Shown in pieces: positions 43,579 to 52,956 of a stretch of DNA of 64,000 bases. The DNA lies in the NCBI RefSeq assembly GCF_020621385.1, contig NZ_JAESVA010000002.1, forward strand, positions 744,001 to 808,000. The letters run 5' to 3'. The notes beneath the pieces are model-generated. The model did not search any database. It saw only the letters and a list, made by a program, of their open reading frames with translations, and was not told the origin of the DNA. A program made the position numbers and the translations under genes. The DNA comes from Acidisoma cellulosilyticum. GTDB lineage: Bacteria > Pseudomonadota > Alphaproteobacteria > Acetobacterales > Acetobacteraceae. The stretch's first letter is position 1. Every line of letters begins with the position of its first letter.

Positions 43579-46500
43579 TTACCCGATCATCATGAGATTG
43601 GCATTGCCCCCGGCGGCCGTGGTATTGGTACTGATGGACCGCTCCTGAACCAGGAACTCCACCGGATAGGTCCCGTCGGCCTGACGGACAAGGACAGCGA
43701 TGATCGGCCCTGGCCGCTCCGCGATCTGCTGACTGAGCGCCAGCAGCGCTTCTGGCTCACCCGCGAAAAGGACGGCATCGAAAGCCTCCCCCCCGATGTC
43801 GGACACCGTCCGCACGCCTTCCGGCAGATCGGTCAACGCGCCTGCGACGACGAGCGCGCGATTGCCGATGGCCTGCACGGCGTCGATCTGCCCCAGCAGG
43901 TCTGCCCGGTCGGCCGCCACGCATAGCACGCCGCCCCGGGGCTCCGTGCGATACAGGTTCCGCTCCCCGACCGGACCGGACAGATCCTGCTCCCGACCAA
44001 GGGCAAAGCCTGCTTCGGCAGGGAGTTTGGACAGCAGCCGGCGCAGATAAAGCGGGCCGCCCGCCTTGGGACCGGTGCCGGACAGCCCATGCCCGCCGAA
44101 GGGTTGCACGCCCACCACAGCGCCGATCAGATTACGATTGACGTAGATATTGCCCGCCCTCGCCTGCGATATGACGCGCGCCACCGTCTCATCGATCCGC
44201 GTATGCAGGCCGAAGGTCAGCGCGAAGCCGGTGGCGTTGATCTCCGTAAGGAGCTTGTCCAGCCCGTCCCTGGGATAGCGTAGGACATGCAGAACGGGAC
44301 CGAACACCTCCCGCGTCAATGCGGCGAGGTCAGAAATCTCGATGATCGTCGGCGGGACGAAACTGCCCTCCGCGCAGTCCGCGGGCAAAGGCATGTGATG
44401 GACGGCGAAACCCGCCCCCCGCATCCGGTCGATATGCGCCGTGATGCCCGCCTGCGCCTCCGGCGTGATGACAGGGCCGATATCGACCGAAAGCCGATCC
44501 GGATTGCCGATCGACAATTCGCGGAGCGCGCCGCGCAGCATGGCCAGCGTGCGGCCCGCGACCTCCTCCTGCACGCATAAGACCCTGAGTGCTGAGCAGC
44601 GCTGCCCGGCGCTGTCGAAGGCCGAGACCAGCACATCGGCCACCACCTGTTCGGTCAGGGCCGAGGAATCGACCACCAGCGCGTTCTGGCCGCCCGTCTC
44701 CGCGATCAGCGGCACAGGCGCGCCATCGGGGTTGAGCCGCTTTGCCAGAACGCTTTGGATCAGCTTCGCGACGTCCGTCGAGCCGGTGAAGACGACACCG
44801 CGCGTGCGCGCGTCCGCCACCAGTTGCGCGCCGACCGCGCCCTGGCCGGGCAGAATCTGCAGCACGCCCAGCGGCACACCGGCTTCGTGCAGCAGGGCCA
44901 CCGCTTGGGCCGCGATCAGCGGCGTTTCCTCGGCTGGTTTCGCCAGCACGCAATTCCCGGCGGCGAGCGCGGCTGCCACCTGCCCCGTGAAGATGGCGAG
45001 TGGAAAGTTCCAGGGCGAGATGCAGGTCACCACGCCGAGCGGCGCGCAATCGGGCGCATGCAATCCCCTGCCCTGCTCCGCGTAATAGCGCAGGAAGTCA
45101 ACCGCCTCCCGCACTTCCGCCACCGCATTGGGCAGGCTTTTGCCGGCCTCACGCATGATAAGGCCGAGGAGTGACGGCATTCGCACCTCAAGCAGATCGG
45201 CGGCACGCATAAGACAGTCCGCACGATGGTCGGGCGATGTCGCGGCCCAGGATGCCGCCGCGTCATGCGCCAGGCTGAGTGCGGCATCGACCTGCGTTGA
45301 TGTTGCCTCGACAACATATCCGACCAGATCGCGGCGGTCGGCCGGGTTGCGGACCGCCTGCGCCGGCGCATCCGACCCCGGTGACGGTCTGGCGGACCAG
45401 GCAACCGCGACGCTCTCCCTTAACGCTGCCGCGATGGTGGCAAGCTGCTGGTCGTTGCTGAGATCGAGGCCGGCGGAATTCGGCCGCCCCGGCGCAAACA
45501 GATCGCGTGGCAGGGCGATCCGCTCATGCGGCGCACCGGTCCCGGCTTCCGCCACCGGGTCGGCCACGAGTTCGTCCACCGACACCGCAGAATCCTGGAT
45601 GCGATTCACGAAGGATGAATTGGCACCATTCTCCAGCAAGCGCCGCACCAGATAGGCGAGCAGCGTTTCATGGGTGCCGACCGGCGCATAGATGCGGCAG
45701 GGCCGGGCCAGTTTCTCGGCCCCGACGACTTCCTCGTACAAGGGCTCGCCCATGCCGTGCAGGCACTGAAACTCATATTGCCCAGGGTGAAAATCCTCGC
45801 CCGCCATGTGGTAGATGGCGGCCAGGGTCTGGGCGTTATGGGTCGCGAATTGTGGAAACACCGCATCCGGCGCGGCCAGCAGCTTGGCCGCACAGGCGCG
45901 ATAGGAAATGTCGGTATGGATCTTCCGAGTGAAGACCGGAAAGCCATCCAGCCCATCCACCTGCGCGCGCTTGATCTCGCTATCCCAATAGGCGCCCTTG
46001 ACCAGTCGTATCATCAACCTGTGTCCGCTGCGCCGGCCGAGATCGATGATCCAGTCCAGCACGAAGGGCGCGCGCTTCTGATAGGCCTGCACCACGAAGC
46101 CGATGCCCTGCCAACCGGCGAGTGCCTCGTCGAAACACAGCGCTTCCAGCAGATCAAGCGACAGTTCCAGCCTGTCCGCCTCCTCCGCATCGATATTGAG
46201 GCCGATATCATAGCGCCGGCAGAGCCGCGCCAGCGCGGTCAGGCGCGGCAGCAGCTCCGTCATCACGCGGTCGCGCTGCGCCCGGCTGTAACGCGGATGG
46301 AGCGCCGAAAGCTTGATGGAAATGCCGGGACCTTCATAGATCCCGCGCCCGGCGGCGGCCGTGCCGATCGCATGGATCGCCGCCTCATACTCCCGGTCAT
46401 AGCGCGCGGCGTCATCCGCCGTGACGGCAGCCTCCCCCAGCATGTCATAGGAATAGCGGAAGCCTTGCGCTTCCAGCCGACGGGCGTTGCGCAAAGCCTC

Positions 46501-47076
46501 CGCGATCGTCTGACCGGTGACGAATTGCTCCCCCATCATGCGCATGGCGAGTTCGACGCCGCGCCGGATGACCGGTTCACCGCCCCGCGCGATCAGCCGC
46601 GTCAGCGCCGCACCCAGCCCGGTTTCATTGGCGGTCCCGACCAGCTTGCCGGTGACGACCAGCCCCCAGGTGGCGGCATTGACGAAGAGCGAGGTCGAAT
46701 GCCCGATATGGCCGCGCCAATCGCCGGTGCTGATCTTGTCGCGGATCAAGGCATCCCGCGTCGCATTGTCGGGGATGCGCAGCAGCGCCTCCGCCAGACA
46801 CATCAGCGCGACACCTTCCTGGCTCGACAGGTCATATTCCCGCACCAGGCCTTCCACCGGACCACGGCTGCCCTTGGCGCGCAACGCCCGGACGAGGGCT
46901 GTCGCTGTGTGCCGGGCAAGCTCGGCGGAGGCCCCGGACAAGGTCGCGCCCGGGATCAGACCGGCGACGCAATCCGGCTCAGGCGTCCGATAATGCTGGG
47001 TGATCGCCGCGCGCAGCGCGCTTTGCGGTTCCAGTCCGGAGGCGAATTGGCTGAACGGCGCGGCCAAACTCATCAT
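43579..47076 (-). CDS. putA: Bifunctional proline / P5C dehydrogenase
   Basis: 1165 aa from the ATG at 47076, which has GAGGG 5 nt upstream; the frame opens at 47160. PutA oxidises proline to glutamate. The FAD proline-dehydrogenase barrel (~150-500) shows RLVKGAYWDSEIKRAQ; the aldehyde-dehydrogenase domain (~550-1000) has PWNFPLAIFTGQ, VFTGSTDVAKLIQ and the catalytic Cys in GQRCSALRVL; a C-terminal ALDH-like tail follows. The N-terminal ribbon-helix-helix domain of E. coli PutA is absent, so it cannot repress itself. An AraC-type gene starts just upstream and may regulate it. Confidence 0.94.
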   Translation of the reverse strand: MMSLAAPFSQFASGLEPQSALRAAITQHYRTPEPDCVAGLIPGATLSGASAELARHTATALVRALRAKGSRGPVEGLVREYDLSSQEGVALMCLAEALLRIPDNATRDALIRDKISTGDWRGHIGHSTSLFVNAATWGLVVTGKLVGTANETGLGAALTRLIARGGEPVIRRGVELAMRMMGEQFVTGQTIAEALRNARRLEAQGFRYSYDMLGEAAVTADDAARYDREYEAAIHAIGTAAAGRGIYEGPGISIKLSALHPRYSRAQRDRVMTELLPRLTALARLCRRYDIGLNIDAEEADRLELSLDLLEALCFDEALAGWQGIGFVVQAYQKRAPFVLDWIIDLGRRSGHRLMIRLVKGAYWDSEIKRAQVDGLDGFPVFTRKIHTDISYRACAAKLLAAPDAVFPQFATHNAQTLAAIYHMAGEDFHPGQYEFQCLHGMGEPLYEEVVGAEKLARPCRIYAPVGTHETLLAYLVRRLLENGANSSFVNRIQDSAVSVDELVADPVAEAGTGAPHERIALPRDLFAPGRPNSAGLDLSNDQQLATIAAALRESVAVAWSARPSPGSDAPAQAVRNPADRRDLVGYVVEATSTQVDAALSLAHDAAASWAATSPDHRADCLMRAADLLEVRMPSLLGLIMREAGKSLPNAVAEVREAVDFLRYYAEQGRGLHAPDCAPLGVVTCISPWNFPLAIFTGQVAAALAAGNCVLAKPAEETPLIAAQAVALLHEAGVPLGVLQILPGQGAVGAQLVADARTRGVVFTGSTDVAKLIQSVLAKRLNPDGAPVPLIAETGGQNALVVDSSALTEQVVADVLVSAFDSAGQRCSALRVLCVQEEVAGRTLAMLRGALRELSIGNPDRLSVDIGPVITPEAQAGITAHIDRMRGAGFAVHHMPLPADCAEGSFVPPTIIEISDLAALTREVFGPVLHVLRYPRDGLDKLLTEINATGFALTFGLHTRIDETVARVISQARAGNIYVNRNLIGAVVGVQPFGGHGLSGTGPKAGGPLYLRRLLSKLPAEAGFALGREQDLSGPVGERNLYRTEPRGGVLCVAADRADLLGQIDAVQAIGNRALVVAGALTDLPEGVRTVSDIGGEAFDAVLFAGEPEALLALSQQIAERPGPIIAVLVRQADGTYPVEFLVQERSISTNTTAAGGNANLMMIG

Positions 47077-47156
47077 CGGAACCCTCGAAGCGGATGTATC
47101 GTCCATATCTGAATTTTTAGACCGGCGGCTGTTATTCTGGCGCCGCAGGCGGCCGC

Positions 47157-48215
47157 TCAACGTTTCGAGTGCAAGGCATCATGATCTCGGCCAAGCCGCC
47201 CGGCCCGAAAGCCACGCGGGGACTGGCCGATACCGACGCGGAATGCGCGCGAAAAGGCACTCGTCTCGCTGAAATCCAAAGCGAGGGCGATATCGGTCAC
47301 AGACATCGCCGTCGTTTCCAACCAGTCACAGGCAAGCTTGAGCTTCGCCTCCAGGGCAAGCCGCTGAAAGCTGAGGCCGGATTCCAGCAGGCGCCTTTGG
47401 ATGGTTCGCGTCGTCACCCCAAGCTCGGCCGCGACCACAGCCAGCATGCAGCCTTGGCCGGCGATCAGCATGGCGACGACGGCATCCCGCACGGCCGTCT
47501 GGAAATCCGGCTCATCCAGCGGCACCGGCTTGGCCGTCAGAGAGAGTTTCAAAGCATCCGTCAGCAGCAGATCGACCGTAGGATTGGGCAGGTCCAGCAA
47601 GGCCGCCGGAAAGGTGAAGCGATTGCTGGCCGCACCGAACCGCACCGGGGCGCCGAGAAAGTCGGGCGACAGACCGCCCATCCCCTCACCCGCCTGATGC
47701 TCGAACTGAACGTCATGGCAGAACCAGCGCGCACCCGCGATACGGCGCGCGGTATTGATCACGATCGCGGTCGAGAATTCGGCGTCCTGCGCGCGCTCGT
47801 AGCTCTCGGCATCCTCGATCCGGTAGCTCATGGCAGCGCAATCACCGAAGACATTAAGCTGAACCCTGGTGCCGCTTTGAAGTGAATTAAAGTAGCTCGC
47901 GTAATCGGACAGGGCTGCGCCCAAGGTCGGGCCATGATGGAAAAGATAGCCGATCGGTCCCAGCCTGCGGATGTCGTACGTGCTCGCGAAACGGCGACCG
48001 AAATCGCCGCATCGGGTGCTCCGCGCCGCATGTTCCAGCACGGCGGCAAAATCCCTCACGCGCATCGATCGTCGCGGATCATCGAAAAGCTGCGGATCGA
48101 TGCCAGCTTGGCGAAAAACCTTGTCCGGGGCGCTGCCCAGTTGCGCCAGGCAATCCGCCAGCCCAAAGCCGGCAGTAACCCTCAGACGCGCTGACGCTGC
48201 TCGATTGGAGATCAT
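47157..48215 (-). CDS. AraC-family transcriptional regulator
   Basis: 352 aa. N-terminal Arabinose_bd-like domain (~25-210) and C-terminal double helix-turn-helix (~250-340; VVAAELGVTTRTIQRRLLES; SVTDIALALDFSETSAFSRA). The architecture is that of the OruR/ArgR-like group that senses amino acids. It is 80 bp upstream of putA on the same strand and divergent from an ABC operon across a short AT-rich gap, so it may control proline catabolism, the uptake operon, or both. Confidence 0.88.
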   Translation of the reverse strand: MISNRAASARLRVTAGFGLADCLAQLGSAPDKVFRQAGIDPQLFDDPRRSMRVRDFAAVLEHAARSTRCGDFGRRFASTYDIRRLGPIGYLFHHGPTLGAALSDYASYFNSLQSGTRVQLNVFGDCAAMSYRIEDAESYERAQDAEFSTAIVINTARRIAGARWFCHDVQFEHQAGEGMGGLSPDFLGAPVRFGAASNRFTFPAALLDLPNPTVDLLLTDALKLSLTAKPVPLDEPDFQTAVRDAVVAMLIAGQGCMLAVVAAELGVTTRTIQRRLLESGLSFQRLALEAKLKLACDWLETTAMSVTDIALALDFSETSAFSRAFRVGIGQSPRGFRAGRLGRDHDALHSKR

Positions 48216-48368
48216 AACTTCAATGATCGGCTAAATAATGGGCAATTGAGTAATACATCCGCCAATTCCAGCGCGAACTGTCAATTTTTTTGGCAGGTGC
48301 TGTCAAGAACTCCTGCCTCCCGCCGCGTAAGTGAAGACAGGATTTGGCAGAATGGAGTGTCGTGCATC

Positions 48369-49274
48369 GTGAATCTGCTGAAGCCACACAGCATCTGGCA
48401 AGGCGAGCGTCTGTTCATTCTCCTGATGCTGGCGCCCGCGATGGCGCTGCTGTTCGCCTTTACCATCGCGCCTTTCGCCATCAGCGTCTGGCTCAGTTTC
48501 ACGGATTATCTTCTGTCGCGACCGCCGGCTCGCTTCATCGGCCTGTCGAATTACATCCAGCTCTTCACCTCGGCCGCGTTCTGGTCCGCCTTTTGGATCA
48601 GCGTCTTGTTCACGACGCTGACGACACTGGTCGAGACGGTGATCGGCGTCGCCATCGCGACCTTGCTGGTGGGCGCCCGCCGCACCGGCGGATTTCTGCG
48701 CACCATCTATATGCTGCCACTGGCCGTCACCCCGATCGCGATCATCTTTACCTTCCGGATGATGTTCAATCCCGGCCTCGGCATCATCAATTACCTGTTC
48801 CGGTTGATCGGCCTGCCGCCGCAGGATTGGCTGGGCGACAGCACCATGGCGATGATCTCCCTGGTCACTGTCGATGTCTGGCAATGGACACCGCTGACCC
48901 TGCTGATCGTCGCGGGCGGCTTGGCCGCCCTGCCCACGGAACCGCTGGAAGCCGCGCGCATCGATGGCGCCACCGGCTGGCAGAGCTTCCGCTACGTCAC
49001 CCTGCCGATGCTGATGCCCTTCGTGGCGCTGGCCGTCTTGTTCCGCGCCGTCGATGCCTTCAAGACCTTCGACCTCATCTATGTCCTGACCGGCGGTGGG
49101 CCCGGCACCTCCACCACCACGCTGAATGTCATGGCCTTCAAACAGGCCATCGAATTCACCGAACTCGGCCGAGGGTCGGCGACCGCCATCATCGTCATGA
49201 TCATCATCACCCTCGCCTCCCAGTTTTTCCTGCGCCGGTCGAAACTGCTGACGGTGCCGGAGGTCGGCGCATGA
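48369..49274 (+). CDS. MalF-type ABC permease
   Basis: 301 aa from the GTG at 48369; the frame is open from a TTG at 48246, and a GTG at 48357 is also possible. Six transmembrane helices with the EAA coupling loop EPLEAARIDGATGWQSFRYV. CUT1-type sugar importers use such permeases with a MalG-type partner, which follows in an ATGA overlap. No ATP-binding gene is in this operon, so an ATPase from elsewhere in the genome must serve it. Confidence 0.88.
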   Translation: MNLLKPHSIWQGERLFILLMLAPAMALLFAFTIAPFAISVWLSFTDYLLSRPPARFIGLSNYIQLFTSAAFWSAFWISVLFTTLTTLVETVIGVAIATLLVGARRTGGFLRTIYMLPLAVTPIAIIFTFRMMFNPGLGIINYLFRLIGLPPQDWLGDSTMAMISLVTVDVWQWTPLTLLIVAGGLAALPTEPLEAARIDGATGWQSFRYVTLPMLMPFVALAVLFRAVDAFKTFDLIYVLTGGGPGTSTTTLNVMAFKQAIEFTELGRGSATAIIVMIIITLASQFFLRRSKLLTVPEVGA

Positions 49275-50074
49275 AGTCCGTGCTGCGCCAAGGCGTGCTC
49301 TGGGTCTTTGCCCTATGGACGGTGTTTCCGATCTATTGGCTGCTCAATACCTCGCTGAAGATGCCGCTGGACGTGACGGCGCGGCCGCCGACTTTCATCT
49401 TCGCTCCGACTTTCGCGAATTACACGGCCATGCTGCATGACCCCGCGATCATCGGCTTCTTTGTCACGACCTTGATCGTTGCCGTCGGCACAACGATCTT
49501 TACCGTTCTGCTGAGCACCCCGGCCGCCTATGTGCTGGCGCGGTTCCGCTTTCGCGGCAATACCGATATCGGCTTCTGGATATTGTCGTCGCGCTTCACG
49601 CCGCCGGTCGCCATGCTCATCCCGTTCTTCGTGATGTTCGAGATGACCGGCCTGCTCAATACCTATGCCGGGCTTATCATCGCCCATGTCGCCATCAACC
49701 TCTCGATGGGCGTCTGGCTGATGCGCAGTTTCTTTATGGGCCTGCCGAAGGAGTTGGAGGAGGCCGCGTCGCTGGACGGCGCGTCACCGCTGAAAACCTT
49801 CCTCTCCGTCATTCTGCCGATCAGCCGCACCGGCATCGCGGCCATCGCCATCCTCACCTTCCTGTTCACCTGGAACGAGTTTCTGTTTTCCCTCGTGCTC
49901 GGCGGGTCTCTGCCGACCGTCGCCGTCGGGCTCTACAAGTTTATCGGCTACGAGCAGATCGAATGGGGCCATCTCTCGGCCGCAGCGATCATCATGCTGC
50001 TGCCCGTGCTCGCCATTCTTCTGTTGTTTCAGAAGCATCTTGTCCAAGGCCTGACGATGGGCGCGGTGAAGTGA
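49271..50074 (+). CDS. MalG-type ABC permease
   Basis: 267 aa, ATG in a 4-bp overlap with the upstream permease. Six helices and an EAA loop (ELEEAASLDGASPLKTFLSV). The start FPIYWLLNTSLKMPLDV is typical of CUT1 MalG-like partners. Together with the MalF-type gene it forms the channel of an ABC importer. Confidence 0.9.
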   Translation: MKSVLRQGVLWVFALWTVFPIYWLLNTSLKMPLDVTARPPTFIFAPTFANYTAMLHDPAIIGFFVTTLIVAVGTTIFTVLLSTPAAYVLARFRFRGNTDIGFWILSSRFTPPVAMLIPFFVMFEMTGLLNTYAGLIIAHVAINLSMGVWLMRSFFMGLPKELEEAASLDGASPLKTFLSVILPISRTGIAAIAILTFLFTWNEFLFSLVLGGSLPTVAVGLYKFIGYEQIEWGHLSAAAIIMLLPVLAILLLFQKHLVQGLTMGAVK

Positions 50075-50126
50075 GCCGCGCCCCTTCCCCAAAATATCTT
50101 CACAAGATTTGTTAGGAGATCATCCG

Positions 50127-51485
50127 ATGACTGATCGCAAATCACTGACCCTGGACCGTCGCGGCTTCGGCAAGCTGGCGCTCGGCTCCGCCGCCGCAAT
50201 CGGTGCCGGCAACTGGGGCCGCGCGGCTTTCGCGGATGACGCGACGGCGGCCTATCATGCGGCCAATATCGATTGGCGGCAGGCCGCCGGCCAGACCATT
50301 CAGCTGGCAGGCGCGACCCATCCCTGGTCTGCCGCCATCACCCCGCTGATCCCGCAATTCACGGCGCTGACGGGCATCAAGGTCGAGACCGATTACCAGT
50401 CGGAGGCCGAATATACGGCTGCCCTGCCCATCCGCCTCGGCTCCGGCAGCCCGACGCCGGATGTCTTCATGTTCATCTCCTACGGCCAGGGTATCGGCGC
50501 CGGCTGGTTGGAGCCGCTGGACGCGATGTATGCCGATAAGACGCTGATGGACCCGGCCTGGTATAATGAAGCCGATCTGCTGGGCGCCGCGCGGGACTTT
50601 CCGGTCTGGTCCAACAAGCAGCGCTACGCCTTTCCCATCACCACCGAAGCCCAGATCATGTTCTTCAACCAGCCGATGCTGGACAAGAAGGGTGTGGCGG
50701 TGCCGAAGACTTTCGACGCGCTGCTGACGGCGGCCGAAAAGCTGAACACGCCCGATGTCGCCGGCATCGCCATGCGCGCCAAAGCCGCCGGGTCCGCGAC
50801 CGCCGCCAGCATGGGCTTCGTCTTCTCCTATGGCGGGCAATTGGTGCAGGACGGCCGCGCCGCCTTCGACAGTCCGGAAGCCATCGCCGCGATGGAGATT
50901 TACGGTGAGATGCTGCGCAAGGCGGGGCCGATCGGCGTCGGCACGTATGATTGGTATGAGGTATTGAACGACTATACCCAGGGCGCGGCAGCCATCGCAT
51001 CCGATAGCAGCAATTTCGCCGGCACCATCGCGGACCCGACCAAAAGCCGGGCGGCCGGCAAGACGACCTTCACCTCGATCGTCTCCGACGGCAGCCACGC
51101 GCCCACGCCCTACATGTCCTGCTGGCAGGCCTGTATCAACAGCAAGTCTGCCAAGAAGAAAGCCGCCTTCCTGTTCCTGCAATGGGCGACGAGCCAGCCG
51201 ACCAGCCTGCTGACGGCCTTCGCCGGATTGGCGACGACGCGCAGTTCCGCCTGGTCCAGCGCTGCCTTCAAGAAAGCCTTCGGCACCCAGGCAGCAGACG
51301 CGGCGCTGTACAGCCTCAGCCATGCCAGCATCGCACCCTCCAAGGCGGCTTTGTTCCATCCGCAGGCGCCGCAGATTTTCGATGCTTTCGCGATCGCGAC
51401 CAATCAGATCGTGACCGGCCATGTCTCGGCGAAAGACGCGCTGACGAAAGCAGCCAAGACCGTCAATGCCGTGATCCGTCCATGA
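50127..51485 (+). CDS. Tat-exported ABC solute-binding protein
   Basis: 452 aa, ATG at 50127 with AGGAG 9 nt upstream. The signal peptide carries a twin-arginine motif (LDRRGFGKLALGSAAAIGAG), so export is folded, by Tat. The mature part is an SBP_bac_1-type (cluster B, sugar) binding protein: TGIKVETDYQSEAEYTAALP, SYGGQLVQDGRAAFDSPEAI and FLQWATSQPTS. It follows the two permeases, and its stop overlaps the amidase start. Confidence 0.9.
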   Translation: MTDRKSLTLDRRGFGKLALGSAAAIGAGNWGRAAFADDATAAYHAANIDWRQAAGQTIQLAGATHPWSAAITPLIPQFTALTGIKVETDYQSEAEYTAALPIRLGSGSPTPDVFMFISYGQGIGAGWLEPLDAMYADKTLMDPAWYNEADLLGAARDFPVWSNKQRYAFPITTEAQIMFFNQPMLDKKGVAVPKTFDALLTAAEKLNTPDVAGIAMRAKAAGSATAASMGFVFSYGGQLVQDGRAAFDSPEAIAAMEIYGEMLRKAGPIGVGTYDWYEVLNDYTQGAAAIASDSSNFAGTIADPTKSRAAGKTTFTSIVSDGSHAPTPYMSCWQACINSKSAKKKAAFLFLQWATSQPTSLLTAFAGLATTRSSAWSSAAFKKAFGTQAADAALYSLSHASIAPSKAALFHPQAPQIFDAFAIATNQIVTGHVSAKDALTKAAKTVNAVIRP

Positions 51486-52894
51486 GCGCATCGGACCTCT
51501 ATCGCCTGACGGCGACCGATCTTTTGGCGGGCTATGCGCGCCGGGACTTCTCCCCGGTTGACGTCACGCGCGCCTGCCTGGACCGGATCGCGGCGACCAA
51601 CCCCGTGCTGAACGCTTTCTGTCTGGTCGACGAAGCCTCGGCGCTCGCCTCAGCGCAGGCGTCAGAAGCGCGTTGGCAGAAGGGCGAAAGCCTGGGCGTT
51701 CTGGACGGCGTTCCCACCTCCATCAAGGATCTGTTTCAGACCAAGGGCTGGCCGACGCTCTGCGGCTCGAAAGCGGTAGACCCTGACCAGAAATGGGAGG
51801 TCGATGCGCCCTCCGTCGCCAGATTGCGGGAGGCCGGGGCCGTGCTGCTCGGCAAGACCACGACCTCGGAATTCGGCCATAAGGGCGTCTGCGACAATCC
51901 GCTGACCGGCATTACCCGCAACCCCTGGAACCCTGAGATGACGCCGGGCGGGTCCAGCGGTGGTGCCGGCACGGCAACGGCTGCCTATATGGCGCCGCTC
52001 AATCTCGGCAGCGATGGCGGCGGCTCCATCCGCATTCCGGCGTCCTTCTGCGGCGTCGTCGGCTTCAAGCCGGGCTTCGGCGTGGTGCCGGAACCGGCCT
52101 CGATCACCGGTCCGCTGGTCGGCTCAGGCCCGTTGACGCGGAGTGTGGCCGATGCCGCGCTGATGATGTCGGTCCTCGCCCGGCCCGACGCGCGCAACCC
52201 CAACCCCGCCAGTTTCACGACACCGGATTTCCACGGTGTGCTGCAGGATGGGGTGCAAGGCTGGCGCATCGGCTATCTGCCGACGATCAACGACGCGCCG
52301 GTGGAGCCCGAGATCGCGCAGGCGGTCGCCGCAGGCGCGATGCGCTTTCGCGAGCTGGGCGCGACGGTTGAGGAAGCAAGCCTGTCGCTGCCGGGTGAGA
52401 CCGATATCTACATCACCATTCTGTCTGCCGGCACGGCATTGCTGCTCGATCGGTTTACGCCGGAGCAGCAGGCGCTGATGGAACCGCCGCTGCGGACATT
52501 GGCAGCGATGGGCCGCAAGGTCTCAGGCGTCGACTATGCCCGCGCCTATCATCAGGTAAGGAGCCAGTATATCGTCGCCTTGCGTGCCTTGTTTGCACGC
52601 TACGATCTGCTGGTTTTGCCCAGCATGCCGGCACCGGCCTTTCCGGTCCTGCATGATTATCCCGGCGAGCAGACCGGTGAATGGCGAGCCGATTGGACGC
52701 CCTTCACGCATCCGTTCAACTTGACCAGCTCCCCCTGCTGCTCGATCCCCTGCGGCGTGACGCGCAGCGGTCTACCCATCGGGCTGCAACTGGTCGGGCC
52801 CTGGGGCGGCGACCGGGCCGTGTTGCAAGCGGCGATGCGCTTCGAGGACGCCCGCGGCGCCTTTCCGCCGCCCAGCGAGGCGAACTTCGCCTGA
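51482..52894 (+). CDS. Amidase signature-family hydrolase
   Basis: 470 aa. Amidase-signature enzymes hydrolyse C-N bonds in amides with a Ser-cisSer-Lys triad. Lys is in TSIKDLFQTKG; the two Ser are in GGSSGGAG and in GSDGGGSIRIPASFCG. Its start overlaps the stop of the binding protein by 4 bp, so it is translationally coupled with the importer and probably acts on the imported compound or its product. The gene is larger than GatA relatives need and has no GatC/GatB partner. Confidence 0.9.
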   Translation: MSASDLYRLTATDLLAGYARRDFSPVDVTRACLDRIAATNPVLNAFCLVDEASALASAQASEARWQKGESLGVLDGVPTSIKDLFQTKGWPTLCGSKAVDPDQKWEVDAPSVARLREAGAVLLGKTTTSEFGHKGVCDNPLTGITRNPWNPEMTPGGSSGGAGTATAAYMAPLNLGSDGGGSIRIPASFCGVVGFKPGFGVVPEPASITGPLVGSGPLTRSVADAALMMSVLARPDARNPNPASFTTPDFHGVLQDGVQGWRIGYLPTINDAPVEPEIAQAVAAGAMRFRELGATVEEASLSLPGETDIYITILSAGTALLLDRFTPEQQALMEPPLRTLAAMGRKVSGVDYARAYHQVRSQYIVALRALFARYDLLVLPSMPAPAFPVLHDYPGEQTGEWRADWTPFTHPFNLTSSPCCSIPCGVTRSGLPIGLQLVGPWGGDRAVLQAAMRFEDARGAFPPPSEANFA

Positions 52895-52956
52895 TTTGGC
52901 ACGAAACATGCTGATAGGGTTCTGCCCTCTCGCAACCGTTACCTTAAGGTCGAAAT

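Noticed and set aside
45670-47112. 480-codon plus-strand frame opposite putA
   Set aside because: Shadow frame over a clear PutA coding region with conserved motifs; no start signal or family.
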